The position numbers and the translations under genes are program-made. A DNA stretch of 64,000 nt from Earliella scabrosa (lineage: Eukaryota > Basidiomycota > Agaricomycetes > Polyporales > Polyporaceae): positions 992,001 through 1,056,000 of the forward strand of contig JABYQQ010000014.1 of assembly GCA_022605405.1 (NCBI GenBank), in the 5' to 3' direction. Below are positions 19,392-32,234 of this stretch, piece after piece. A model generated the notes under the pieces. That model made no database searches. It saw nothing but the letters and a program-made list of their open reading frames with translations, and had not been told where the DNA came from. The first letter of the stretch is position 1. Each line of letters begins with the position of its first letter.

Positions 19392-20163
19392 GGCGAATGT
19401 ATAAGACGAGGGTGCGGGTTGTATGAGTGTTGTAGTGGATGTGTGAAGCGACAAGCGATGCAACAATGGTGATGGTGTGAGTGGAGGATGCGAGGACGGG
19501 CGGCGCAGGTTATATACGCTGGGGTAAAGCCGGGATGGTGCTGCGCCACCAGCTTCGTGCGCTGCCGCGGCTCGCGTGACACGGTTGCTTGCTTGAGGAG
19601 CTCGCCCGTGCCCAGATGGCGGGTCACGTTCTGGGACTTTCGAAGACGAGGCAGTCCGTCCTGGGATCGTTCCCGTCCGTTCTAGTCCCCCGCATCTCCC
19701 TCTTCCGTTCTACGTTTGTTCTCGGCCCTCGCGTCCTCCCAGCGCCCGTCTCGTCGCCCGACCTTGGGCCTCTGGCGTATGTTTTGCGTGTGTCCGCGCG
19801 GATGAAGTCGCGGTGGCAGAGCGAGCGTGGACGGGTCGCGTGCGCGGCGGAGAATGGAGCTTGGCGAGGTCATCATGACATCGTCGCGCCATGACCTATG
19901 CGGGGAAACGTGGGAACCAGATCGGGCAATTGCCGACGCCCTCGTTGGGACCCGGGACACCGCCGTCGTGAGTGTGAGGCGGCTGCCAACGACAACGTTA
20001 ACTTCGACTGTTCGACGAGCTTCGCGTTCCATGCTGCAGCACGCTTCTGCTTCCTGACCTTTCTCTCACATACTAGTCTGGCAACTGCGGCGGCTGGCGA
20101 CGACGGCGAACGACTCGAGGACTGCAGCAACATCGCGTCGATTGGACTTGGGACTTGCCAAAC
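19392..20163. other. Promoter region of the Stm1-like gene
   Basis: About 770 bases without a supported gene, lying between the Stm1-like gene and a possible plus-strand gene. It probably contains one or two promoters. C/T-rich stretches near 19680-19760 are promoter-like. Confidence 0.35.
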
Positions 20164-20385
20164 ATGTCCTGGCCGCCCGTCGCGCACCCCATGGATGTTG
20201 TCCAAGACATCATCCGCCCGACGGAGGACGTCAAGGTCGCGATCGACGCTCGCTCCGCTCCCAGGACCGATGCGGATTCCGAGACCTGGTCAGGCTACGA
20301 CCACGAGCCGCTCACCCCGAGGAGGAAGATCCTCGCGGTCGTCGTGCACGTCCATCCGAATGGCAAGCATGAGCATGGATGGTGA
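20164..20385 (+). CDS. Hypothetical short ORF or first exon
   Basis: An open frame starts MSWPPVAHPMDVVQDIIRP and reads LTPRRKILAVVVHVHPNGKHEHGW. A good donor site (gtgagt) overlaps the end at 20382, so this may be the first exon of a larger gene whose downstream exons I could not find. No family recognised. Coding-like composition on the plus strand is the only support. Confidence 0.25.
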   Translation: MSWPPVAHPMDVVQDIIRPTEDVKVAIDARSAPRTDADSETWSGYDHEPLTPRRKILAVVVHVHPNGKHEHGW

Positions 20386-21689
20386 GTGAACATGTTCTGT
20401 ACGTTGCAATTGGTTGCACACGTGAAGGGCAGAAAAAGCCGTCGCGTCCTATCATGTGAGCACATCCCATGAACACGAACTCCAGAAGACGTACATGATC
20501 GTGTTCGTGCCCCATACACGTTTGAAGACAGTATTGAACGGAGGGTCGTGTCATAGCCGTGCACTTGGTCGTGAGATGGAAGGCTGGTGCGAGGAAAGAA
20601 TGCCGTCGCTGTCTTCACATCTCATTTCCACCTGCCCGGTCATGAAGCTTCTGTGCAATGTAAGAAATACAAGAGCAACGACGCTGGATGGGAACGGTCC
20701 GCATATATGCGATGTTGATGACTGGAGTCCTGCAAGTGCTTGTCATCCAGGTGTAGGCAGCGGTCATCCATAGTTGCAGATGCAGACGAGACCAGCGAAT
20801 GTTCGCTCAAGTGGACTATCTCAGTATCGCGGCTAGGCGCCTCATGCTATACATGAGGCGACATGAACGCTGGATAGCGCCTTTCGGAGTTTAGTTGCAG
20901 GCCTTCCTATTGCCTGCATAGTCTCAGGATCAGATGGAACGCACACCTGATTGTTGTCATAGATGGTTCACGTTGATGTACCACTTATCGACCGACAGTG
21001 GCGCACAGGTGGTCATGGAAGGGCGCGTGTTCTGTCTAGTGTGTCACGACCTGCGGGAGAGATGCTCTGAAGGGCGATGGATGAACGTGAAGGGTTCGAG
21101 CGTTGCGTAGCTTGGCCTCTCATGCCACCCTAGACTGTCGAGGTGTGCATGTGAAGAAGCGTCCAGGGCGCATATGAGGAGATCTCGTATTCCCTACGCA
21201 CCTTGAACGCACTTCATGCACGCAAACCGCGGACGTCGGTTGGCCGGCAGTACACTTTTCGTCGTCGACATCGCCTCCTAAGTTACAGTCACTGGTATCA
21301 TCGCACAGGAGATTACTACGACGGAGTTCCCATATTCTGTCCCTCGTGTTGGCCAGGTTGTCGTCGCTGCAGGGCTGCGAGACCGTGCCCAGCCTTCCGA
21401 CACAATCGGGAGCATGTGTCCCGCATCGGAGCGCGCTGCTTGATCACAATCTTTTTCATTCGCAGCTGGCTGTCGAAAGTACCGTCTTGGGGACGAGGAG
21501 TGATCGGCGGAGTTGGGACGCGATGCGCTAGGGACGGGGGATGTGGGCAACCCCGGTGGTCGCCGGGCAGATGTCCTGCTGCGATTATTCTGCACACCGT
21601 CAGTGCATTATAGACAGGTCATGACTGGGGACATTCCTCGCGCTATTGGGGCTGACGTGGGCGGCGGGACACTGACTGACCTATTGCAT
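20386..21689. other. Gene-poor stretch before the inositol phosphatase gene
   Basis: About 1.3 kb with no supportable gene. The 5' exon or exons of the inositol phosphatase gene should lie in the right part (roughly 21200-21690), but I could not define them. Confidence 0.35.
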
Positions 21690-24600
21690 TCACAGTGTCT
21701 TCGTCTTCACCCAGAAACCGCCAAAGGTCCACTCTATACCCGACGACTACATCGTCGAACACGCATTCCCGGTTATCGGCGGGTTTTCGATATCTATGTC
21801 GCAGCCGCGGCAAATGACGATAGACCTCTCTTCGCCCCCACCCGGAAGCTCCTTCGTACTGAATCAACCCCGAACAGGTGCGTGTCGAGCTTGAGCCTAA
21901 TCCAGACTGCGCCGGAGACGCCCTCCGTCGCCTGTGCCCCCGCAGCTGGCATCCGGTCAGAAGATACCCATTGCCGTGCATTATCATGCACCAAGCAAGC
22001 TCCGTCGTCCGTCAGCAAGGGCATGTCGGCTTGTCAGAGGTGGTGATAGATGAATTTTCACGCAGCGTTCGGCCGCGCTGCGCTCCTGCTGGGCTCTGTG
22101 GAGCACGGATGGTGGTAGTTGTGTCCGCGTTGTACACGACACGGTGCACCCTGACTCCTGAGCATTCTCCGCTGCCGCCGGTCACCTACTTCCGGTGATT
22201 CTGATGACATGTTGTTAGAAACCTATCCTGTCACCGCGTGCCACGAGCGTTGTGACCGTGCTGATTATTTTTTGTGGTCGGTAGAGCTTACTGTCACAAT
22301 CAGTCCGGGAGAAGATACCCCATTCTCGCCCATCACGCTCCAGACAAACGATACCCAGGGCCTACGCCATCTCCTCGACGAGTGCAAGCGTCTCAAGGAA
22401 CTCTCCAGTATGTTCTTTGCGCGCCAGCTGAGCAATCTTCTGAAATTTTTATTCCAGGTACAGCAGTAGACGATGACTACGATTTTGAACCCTTTGCTTG
22501 GGTGGCGCCGTACATTGCGGACCACGCCATCCCGCCGCTCCGTGCGTCGTTTGACTGCTCCGGCTCGATTGTGTGCGACTTACCATGTGGCATCTGGATT
22601 CTGGAATTAGTTTCGCCTATACCCCCCGACCTGCGGAGACTGAAGAAGCCGGTTCATACCCGTCTGACGCCTGCCAGTGCCGGCGTACCAGGCAACGACA
22701 TATCAGACATTGAGATGATTCGTGAAGAATGGATGCGGCGCACGGTGCAGGATGAACTGTTCGCTCGAAGCGAGAAGGCTGGCCTGAAGTGAGTGGGTAA
22801 CGTCAGATGGATCGGGCGTCGAACCACCCATGCGACTGGGTGTGACGAGGTTCTGACCGTAGTCTGCCCGGCAGGATCCGCATTGGAACGTTCAATGTCA
22901 ACGGCAAGTTCCCGTCGCAAGATCTATCTGCGTGGGTCCGGAGAGAGGAGCCCCGGGCTCCTTCGGCGTTTATTCCCCCTCTGAAAGAGATTTCACCTCT
23001 CTCGCTCGGAGAGCACCAGACGAATCCTATCGATGGCGCGGTTGGTGAGTACTGGTCATCCACAGTACTGTGCTCATTGTTGTGACAACGCGGCCCACTA
23101 GCACCTGCAGCAGGCCCTGGCAACCCGACGTCCAACGATGCAGCCTCGATAGAGACCAAGTCTGTCTCCGCGGCGTCAGATGGCACCACAGCTGTGGACG
23201 CGGGCGTGGATACGGTGTCTGAAGAAACAGCTGTTGCAGATGCGCCGTCGGATGTCCCTGAGGACCCTACTGATCCAGACATGCTCGTCCTTGGTTTCCA
23301 GGAGCTCGATCTTTCCACCGAGGCTCTGCTCTACTCCACCAAGACCGTGCGCGAAGAGGCGTGGTGCATGGCCGTGTTTGCGGGATTGGGCGAGAAGGCC
23401 GTCCTGTACGAGAAGGTGAGCGCCCGCGGCCGTTCTTAGTTCATACATCGGTGGCTATACGGGGAACCGACCCTGCTGGCCGTGTACTGATTGCACCGCC
23501 ATAGCTCGCGTCCAAACAACTCGTCGGGATGCTGTTAGTGGTCATTGTCAAGAAGCGCCTCCGCGCGAGTTTTAGCGAGATACGGACGGCGTCCACGGGC
23601 GCGGGGATTATGGGCATCATGGTGAGTTGAATTCAGAAGTCAGTTTCTCGCCGCCCGCTCCTGTTGATGGCGGCTTTGCTTCTCGTCGGTTTTGGTTTAG
23701 GGCAACAAAGGAGCGACTGCGATACGCCTCTTGTTCACACCTATGCCGTCCCCACCCGTTCGGGCCGCCACGGACGAGAACGAACTCCAGGGGCGACCTG
23801 TCGCGCTGACCTTTGTGAATGCGCATCTCGCCGCGTTCGACGAGATGTTCGATAAACGGAACGCAGACTTCCATGATCTGTCCAAGCGGCTGGTGTTTGA
23901 GCCCGCGATCTCCGTCGACGAGGTTCCCTCCTCCAATGGCAGCTGGTATACCCCCGCATCGACCCCACTCAGCATCTACGATTCAGATGCCCTGTTTTGG
24001 CTAGTAAGTTGCAATTTCGGTGTCCAGTGTCCCGCGTGGCTATCGGCGAGCCGCTCACGACTGTTGGTTGATCGGCGTTGGTTTAGGGTGGTGAGTGCCC
24101 AGCAGGCTGATAGGCTGGGCTTGCTCACGAGCGGCGCCCTTCGTGCGCGGCGGCCTCCGCAGACCTCAACTACCGGCTCCTGCTCCCGGACTCCGATGTG
24201 CGAACCTTGCTTGCAGATGAGCAGCTGCGGGACGAGAATATCAAGACCTTGCGAAGGTTTGATCAGGTCCAAACGGCATTACGTCTCGGTGCGCGGCGAT
24301 GCGCTGACGCGCCTACCGGCGCACCCCACAGCTCGCGTCCGCTATGAGGATGAAGAAGGCGTTCGACGACTTTGTTGAGCACCCGATTACCCACGCGCCG
24401 TGAGTCCGTTGGACGCTGCCCTGTCGCGGAGTTTGCGAAGTGCCGATTTGCTCATCTATTACTGTCTCAGCACGTATCGGTTCAGCGTTGGGCTGCTCAC
24501 GGACGCGCTCGGGTATGACACAAAGTGCGTAGTCGTGCTTGCGGTCGTGGTGCTGTGTGGGTGCTGAGCTCCGAGGAACGCACAGGCGCAAGCCCGCCTG

Positions 24601-26508
24601 GACCGACCGGGTTCTCCACATGGCGTCGGAGGCGGTGGGGGTGAAACAGCAATCGTATGCAAGCCATGCCACCATCACCATGAGCGACCATCGACCCGTG
24701 TCTGCAGAGTTCGAGATGGAGGTGCGTGCGCGTTTTGACGACCCTCGCTGAGCGGGCCCGGGCGACCGGACAATTTGCCCGCCCGGTGCCGTCATGGGCC
24801 TGCATCCCAGCCGCTAGCTCTGTTCATGACGTCTAATCATATCGCCCCTACGCCTTTGGTGTAATTTTGGATGCTGAACTGCTTGTGATCCAGTTTCCGG
24901 CGGTTACCCTCTCAGAGTACGAGTCATTCGTACAGCGCCTTTGGAGAGACGTCTCGGGGATCGAGTACGTGGAGGACCGGCCGCGCATCCGCGTGTCGCC
25001 CACCAATATCGACTTTGCGAGGGTGTCGTGAGTGTGGCATATGCTTCGCCTGATTGTCGCTTCAGGACTAAAGAATGTGCGGTTCTAGGTACAAGCGAGA
25101 GGTGGCGAGAACGCTGGAAGTCGCGAATGTCGGCAAGGTGCGCACATTTTCGGACTTTGGATGGGTTAGGCCGCTGATGATGCTGTTTGGCAGGTACCAT
25201 GCTCTTACCGCTTCGTCGCACATGGCCCAACTGCGGACGCTTGTAAGATTTCAGGCCTGTCCTCCAGGCGACCTCTCTAAATATACGTGCCTTAAGGTCC
25301 GTCCTGGCTGCGCATTGACAGAATGAGTGTGAGTGTGCAGTCCTGTGTCGATCAAGCACCCCTGCCCATCGTTAATGCTCGGGTTACAGGGCCTGGTTCT
25401 CCCCGGTCAGAAGGTCGAAGTCACCATCACCGCCTATGTGGATGACACACTTGCGTCCCAACTCAATATCGGCCAGGTCCATCTGGAAGACACGTTAGTG
25501 CTGCACACAGCGCTTGGACGCGACCACTTTGTCGCTGTCTCCGGAGACTACGGTACTACCAAGTCATCATCGACGCGGACCTTGAATTGTGCTGATGGCC
25601 GTCTCCAGACCGTACGTGTTTCGCCACGAGTCTCTCGTGGCTTGTGCGCCTGCCAGGCCCCGTCAGGACCTTGCAGTCACCGAATGACGTTCTACCGGAG
25701 GATAGGAGCGTTAACGCACCGCGCGAGATTATGAGACTAGTGAACTGGCTTATGAGTAATGCGACTCAAACGGTAGGCGTTCAGACGCTTCGCGCGCTGA
25801 TCGCACTGACCATGTTCGGCCTCAGGACGGCCTCTTCGTGACTCCAGGAGACCAAGACCTGGTTTGGCGGATACGCGAGGTCAGTTCATCCGCCTCCCGC
25901 GTGCCGTGCGTGGCTGAAGATTTTGCCTACCGCCGCAGAGCTTGGATACGGGCGAAGAGTTCAGCATTGACGGTCCCGAGGACGATCCCAAAGTGGCAAT
26001 AGCCTTCGCGGATACGCTCCTGCAACTCCTGCAATCATTGATGGAGCCCATCATCCCCGCTTCTCTTCATGCCCGGTGTGCGCAGATGACCAGCAGAGAC
26101 GAAGCCTTCGAGGTGAGATAACCCTTGGGTGGTATATACAGCCATTGACGATTCTTGTGCCTTACAGCTTCTGGATGCGCTCCCTGTGGTGAATGTGAAC
26201 GTGAGCACACCCATTGTTGGTTCCAAAGAAGTGGGGAGTCTAATAGATCCTGCCTGTCACAGATATGGATATCTCTCACGGCCTTCCTACACTTCATTGG
26301 TCAGCAAGAAGCTCGCCAAGGAACCATCGAGCATCTTGGTAAGTTCGGACTCTTCCCCGTTGCGTCTCCGGTCGCTAACGATTCCCGCGATTTCAACTCG
26401 TCGACAGTGGCCATCTTCACGCCGGTCCTATTCCGCGATGATTTAACCTCCATGACTCCCATCTCCGTTGTCGGCCGGAGAAATTTCCTGCGATACTTCA
26501 TCGGGTGA
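21690..26508 (+). CDS. OCRL/INPP5B-type inositol polyphosphate 5-phosphatase with RhoGAP-like domain
   Basis: Multi-exon gene; the 5' end is uncertain. An N-terminal region (FVFTQKPPKVHSIPDD, TISPGEDTPFSPITLQTND) precedes the IPPc catalytic domain. Its landmarks in order are IRIGTFNVNGKFPSQDLSAW, MLVLGFQELDLS, LLVVIVKKRLR, a MGNKGA/IRLLF motif split by an intron, FVNAHLAAFDEMFDKRNADF, GDLNYRLLLPD, RKPAWTDRVL and TMSDHRPVSAEF. An ASH-like beta domain (VEVTITAYVDDTLASQL...VSGDYG) and a C-terminal RhoGAP-like domain (APREIMRLVNWLM, DGLFVTPGD, QLLQSLMEPIIP, ending RRNFLRYFIG) follow. It should remove the 5-phosphate of PI(4,5)P2 and related inositides at endosomal, Golgi or plasma membranes. The RhoGAP arginine finger appears to be missing (GLFV), as in animal OCRL, so that domain is probably a binding module. 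Confidence 0.85.
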
Positions 26509-28394
26509 AATCTTACCGAGACTAGGACCCACGGCGATCGCAGGCTTTGTGGCGTCAGTGGGGAGAATGTATTAATCCATATTGTACGCAGGAAGGTATT
26601 ACATCATGCCGATAAGTTATAGCAAGTATACTGTCCGCTGGCATGAATGCGGAGCACATTACAGGTGAATTACTGTTTCTGACTGGTGGCGGCGGGTCAA
26701 AGAAGATACGACCATATAAATGCTCAAGCTATACTCACACCGGGGTGTAAGTGCAAGGAAGACCGCGTCGTTGGCAGTTCGCGCACGTCTGCCTGCCGTC
26801 ACACTTGAGCTTCCGGCCTGTGATGCCCGAGGTCAGCTTCCGCATGAAGATCGCCGTCGAGCTGACCGACCTCGACAGAACTGGCACGCCATGGGCGTAC
26901 GGCGTGGGGTGCGGGGCATGTCGTAGACATCGTCGTCGGAGTCATGCGTGTTGTTCTGCTGACTTGTGCCGGCCTGAGGACCCAAACGTGAGTAACTACG
27001 ACGCCATCGTCGCGGTCGCGAAACTCACTTGGGAGCTCATATCTACAGGGGTCAAGAGACGAATAGATTACGATAGAGAAGACGAAGGTGTAGGGACGAA
27101 AGTGATGTCCATCTGGAAGGTGGACTGCGGGTTCTTATGGATGTCCGTCCCGCGTCCCGCTTTCCGCGCCCAAATGACGCCGTTTGCTAAACTTGAGACT
27201 CCCGTCGGGTCTATGTCTGTGCAGGCGTCCTCCGTCGAGCAGGGTCTGCTTGTGGAACCGGCGGTTCGAGCCATTCCAGTGCCTCGGCATACACGGACCA
27301 CAATCATGCGCCTCCAACGCCTACGCAGGGAGATGCTAGTTCCGACAACATGACAGGTCTGCAAGTTCGCAGCCAGTCTGGATCGCCGATATGGGAAGGT
27401 GGCTGCAGTGGCTGCGCTGAAGGAGAGGAACTTGGAGGAAAGTGCCGCTCGGACCGGACGGCGTACCCGAATCGTGCCTCGGCGGACCATGGTGCGTAGT
27501 TGCCTAGAAGACGTGGGTGGCTGACCGAGTCGGAGTCAATCAACTCGACGGCTGTAGATCGAGTTAATCGGCAGGCACGTCAGTAGACGGGAGATATGTT
27601 CGAATCCATGTTAAGGGCATACGCTTCTGGATCCACCGTCGACGCTTGAGGACGAATGACATAGGCATAACCGCCCGAGCGTCCCCGAAGGTGGGGAGCG
27701 AACGGCTGACTAGATCTTTCGGCATTCGTCGCCTCGCTCGTCACGCAGGCATTGGGTCCGATGTCGGCGTAGGTGAGGTCATCGGACTGTGTGTGCGTAA
27801 GGGACTGGTTATGATGTTGGTCGTCAGGACATACAAGCTTCACGTTCACGAGGCATACCGATGGTGGTGCGCTATCATAGAGGGGAAACCGGTGGGAAAA
27901 GTCCCACGAGGCATGCCCGGGACAGCCCTCAAAGAAGGAAATGGTTATAGTGCGCTCGGTGCGTGCACTCCGCGAGGCAGGACCGTGTTCGCAGTCACAG
28001 GACCGATCAAGGCGCGGACGAAGCAGGTTGTAAGTCCGAATTGTGCAACCCGTCGGTCATCTTCCTGTCAGAGAGAGACGAGAAAGGATATCAGTCACGA
28101 GGCATTCGTGACAAATTGTACGCGAACCTTCTTACCTACAGAATTATAAGTCGGCGCCCAGGACGCCGCCAGGCTTATCCGTTCTGAATGCCCGTCCAAG
28201 CCTGCCGCGTCGGGCGGGCTTCAGGACGAACCGCACAGGTTCACAGATCAGGCCGATGACAGGAGACTAGACCCAAGCGGGTCATCACACAGAAGAGAGC
28301 GCGGATGGGCATGATCCAGAAAATGAACAAGGCAGCGTGTCAAGCTCTAATACAAACGCCGGACGCTTGTCCAGCAGGTCTGGAGCGCTACGAC
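26509..28394. other. Gene-poor stretch, 1.9 kb
   Basis: No recognisable gene. A plus-strand open frame of 200 codons (26751-27353) and another of 167 codons (27646-28149) exist, but neither shows family motifs, a signal peptide or convincing splice context. It could be decayed transposon or relic gene DNA. I cannot tell from reading alone. Confidence 0.35.
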
Positions 28395-30070
28395 TCAACG
28401 GAATATGCGAAACTCAGCGCTCTGCCCCATGGAGCTTGCATCATCGTAGCCAGGCGGTGAGCACACCCTGGGCCTGGGGCCAGGAGCGTGGACGGTGCCA
28501 ATCACCACAGGCTCCTGCTGCAGCACCGTCTGGCCGCCGCCGTCTGGCTGGAACGCAACAGCCTTGGGCGGGTAAACCAGAACGGCATACTAGACCACAA
28601 GATCCGGCAGACGTTAAGCATGCGCGCGCGTGTACCAAGCGGAGCACTCACGCTGAGTTCGAACTTCCCTAGGCCACAGGTGGGCTTGAGGCCTGCAGAG
28701 AGATGGATCTCACCATGGAGTGACCGCTTGTTGGGCCGCCGAGTGATGTCAGGTTGCCAGACGGCGGTTGCCAGCTCCTGGACGTCGTGCTCGTACTCGA
28801 GGCTTGGAAGCTTCTTGCCGCCACTGGTGTTGGGGGCCGTTTCCCGCGTCGCGATTTGCCGTAGCAATCGGACCACAGGCGTCCGTGGCTCAGAAAGGAG
28901 ATCCAACGCCTGGGGATCGGTAGTCTCGACGGTCATGACACATGGGATGACGCTCCCGCGTGTGTAGCAGAGCTGCGAGCCTCCGTCAGTGCGCCCACGA
29001 TCGGGACGGGGCTGGGCGGGCTGAGACGTACGGGTTTGGCTAGGGCGAGCTGTCCGTGTCGATGATATGTCCGTGAGAACCACTGTCAGGCACACGAACA
29101 CAGGGTATATCCACACACCGTACATATCGCATCTACGGTCCTCGTGGAGAATACAGACCCGCGAATATTGAGCGGTGGAAGGCACTTCCAGCCGTCGGGG
29201 TCGACGTCAGGCCCGGGGATTGGGGTGTTCTGGATGTAAGCGAGCTGTCGGGCCATCGACGGCGCATCAGGCCGTATGACGGGAGAGTATCCGATGACAG
29301 TCCCAAGTCTAATCGTGAGAATGTTTAGAGGAGAGTGGAAGGACGGGGGAAATTGACGCACGTGCTGTCCACACGAAACCGGCTGCGATGAACTGTCACG
29401 AGAATCTGGTACTGGATATGTACGCGTGCCATGCGCTCGGAAAACGAGCTCGGAAGTCGATGTGTCCGAGTTTCTCCATTCGACGCCTTGAGTTGACAAT
29501 GTGTCGGGAGCGTCAACGAGAACGGCCAGGTGTAATGTCCGACGAGCCGGGTGGCATTGCTGTTACTTGGCGTCGAGGACGGCGTCGTAGAACCGTCCCA
29601 CACGGTCTCGGACACCTGGACAAAAGTCAAAACCTCGGTGACTGAGGATGTCATTTGCCCGACAGCCTGTCAGCTGGCATTAGTCTTGGTAGTGTTGTGA
29701 AACGTTCAGCGTAGTGTTCCGCGGACTGACGTCTCTCCGCAACGCACGCCAGCCTCGGTGTTCATAGTCGAAGTGACTGTGACATTACCTGAATCGTGAT
29801 AGATCTGATGGAATCCTCCTTCTCCCGATGGAGCGACACGACGCCAGTGATGGCTTCGCCCTCAAAGAAGGCCGGAAGATAATTGGAAGCCGGGGCGTCA
29901 CTCATCACCTTGAGCGTGAGCCATGGCTGGCCTCGCGAATTTGTGAGGTGATAGAGATGCTCTGTAGGTGTCCGCAAGGAGCCGCCGCCGCGCCATGCGG
30001 AGGCTACGCCTGCACGGCCGTCGCGGTGTTGTGTGGACTGGTGGGGGTATTGCGGTAGCTCCGGGTCCAT
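28395..30070 (-). CDS. Arrestin-like protein
   Basis: Multi-exon gene. Exon 1 is 30070-29789; exon 2 starts at 29633. Segments in order are PWLTLKVMSDAPASNYLPAFFEGEAITGVVSL, SIRSITIQ, VLTFVQVSETVWDG, HYTWPFSLTLP, LPSSFSERMARVHIQYQILVTVHR and LGTVIGYSPVIRP. Next come CYTRGSVIPCVMTVE, LHGEIHLSAGLKPTCGLGKFELS, YAVLVYPPKAVAFQP and a tail VHAPGPRPRVCSPPGY before the stop. This order matches the arrestin N and C domains of agaricomycete alpha-arrestin-like proteins. Family members act as adaptors for ubiquitin ligases or membrane traffic. No PY motif was seen, so the partner is unclear. Confidence 0.75.
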
Positions 30071-32234
30071 GGCAGGTGGGGCACAGTGGTCTTACAGCCT
30101 GTGGCGGGTGTGCAATCACCATGTGGCGTCCCGTTATATGCCAGGCAGGGATGTGGTGGTCGCTTGTGCTCGGTTCTATCTATCTCTATTGATAGGTGGG
30201 GTCAGCCTATCTCTGTTAACCACCACGGGGGTCACGCTGACAGGTGGGGTCCTCCTCCCGGGGAGCATGAGAGACTAGAAGATTTGGTAAGAACACAGAT
30301 GCTTTTAGGTTGACGAGCATGAGGTCGTCCTGTCATCGCTTCCCATGCGGGGAGACTGCGCAATAGTCGGACGACTGGACACCAGTTGGGAGAGAGCCAT
30401 GAGGTGCTGTACGCCTTGTTGGTGGTCCCTAGATTACTCAGAAATGCTTGCAATCAGAGAGGAGTGAGACATACCGCATGCACTTCTGATCTGTGGCACT
30501 CGTTCGGAACAGAGTTGTGTTAAAGGTTTTCTGGCTAGTTTTGAAGCCACGTGCTACAAGCTCCATAAATGGTGTTGCACGCTCCCTGTAAGTGTCTTAT
30601 AGCACAAGCGCCCGACTTGTCGTCCTCGATTTGGGCTTGTTCGTGATGTTGCTAGTCTCTCTTCGCACCTTCCAGCGACCCGGACAGACTTGGGACACAG
30701 GGGCTCAAGCATGTGCGACCATGGGCACATGCTCTCTGATAGTAGTGGTGCACCATGTGGTACACTACATCGCCCACCTGATACAACACAGCGTTCTTTT
30801 GTTCCAATCATCCTCGAGGCAAGCGTCCGACTTCGGAACCAGTTGTCAGTAATACTGACATCGAACGACGCAGTAGACCGGGGCATAATACGCCTGCAAG
30901 CTACCAGACCTTCAATGCACGTCTGCTCAGAGAGAGCCGGCTGTCTGTTGGCCGCAAATTGCTACCCAGCGCAGCGTTCTGAGTCGTCGGGTATCGTTCA
31001 CCCCGCTGTCCACCTGCTCGGACCCCGTCCTCTAGCGCTGCACGACACGTAAGTACCGGGTCCTCCCTTCTTGGCTTCGACGGACTCTATTGCTTCCCTA
31101 TGGACCCGCTGCGGCCGATGGGAACCGTCGCAGGCTTCTAGCCAGACAGCGGGGCCCTCTTCCCTGACATCCATAATGCAACAGCCTATCTGGGGACTGG
31201 GATCTCTCCCATGCCCGCACATCCTGCCTCCTTCTTTCTCTTCCCATGCTCTCGAGCTGTCGCATGAAGCATGCAACAAGCACGTAATGAAGGTGCGTGT
31301 TCTCTTGTGTCTAACTGACTCATACTATTGCAGGTTGCAGTCACGGCGTCCAGCGCTGCCGCCGCGGCCAAGGGCCTGGTGCATCGTGCCTTGAACCTAC
31401 TATACCCCTGCCGTGATTAGGAACGGGACCGCACAAACTACTCTGTTCATGCGGGGTCCTCCGCCCCGCTGTGACGGACAATTGCTCGGCAGTATACATG
31501 AAGAGGCCGCCTTTGTATCACATCTCCAACTCTAGTAGTGCGGTGGCGTACCAGATGGCAGTCTGCTGCCACGACGATCCACTAGTGCGGTTATACACTA
31601 TTACATGTCTAGTCCCTACTATGTGCTTGGTTGCATGCCAGTGGTTGAGCTCACGAACATCCGATCCTTCAGCTTCGCCACATCATATGCTGAGTGTAAC
31701 GGATGATCATCTGTCCCATATATCTAGGTTAGGTAGTATGTAGTAGACAAAGGCGACCAGCTCCCGATCAAGGAGGCTCACCGCTCTCGTTGAATTTGAG
31801 TGGTTGCCACTGCAATCAATCACCGCCGTCCGACAAGAGGCCGCGTCTACCCGAGGTGTGCTAGTTGTGTGGGGTCCGAGTACCATGTTGGTAATGCGCC
31901 TGTGCGCGCACAATGATAATCTCGTCGTAGAGTCAGAGGTAGTTACTATGTAAGTAGCCTACCACCAGCTCAGTAGCAAACATAAACATACTCCTTTTTG
32001 GGACGCAACACCGAGGGCGGCTATCCGGACCGGGGGAGCCATCGCCGGATTGGGAAGTGCGTCCTCGGGTCCGTTCTGGTACTTTCTCGAACTCGTCCGA
32101 GTCGTCTCCTCGCCGCCATTCAAAATGTGCACATATTCCTCTCCTACAACCAACGAATACTATCCCAACGTCGCGAATCTCTGCTCCTACGTTCTCAGCT
32201 ATCGACACTCCTGACGACGACACCAACAACGACC
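30071..32234. other. Gene-poor stretch, 2.2 kb
   Basis: No gene supported. Many short frames on both strands overlap one another. A repeated GGTGGGGTC phrase appears at about 30196 and 30243. The right end contains the cyclophilin promoter. Composition is less GC-rich than the genes, which fits old non-coding or decayed DNA. Confidence 0.35.

Noticed and set aside
30190..30260. Repeated GGTGGGGTC phrase as a mobile element end
   Set aside because: Only two short imperfect copies and no inverted repeats or target duplication found.
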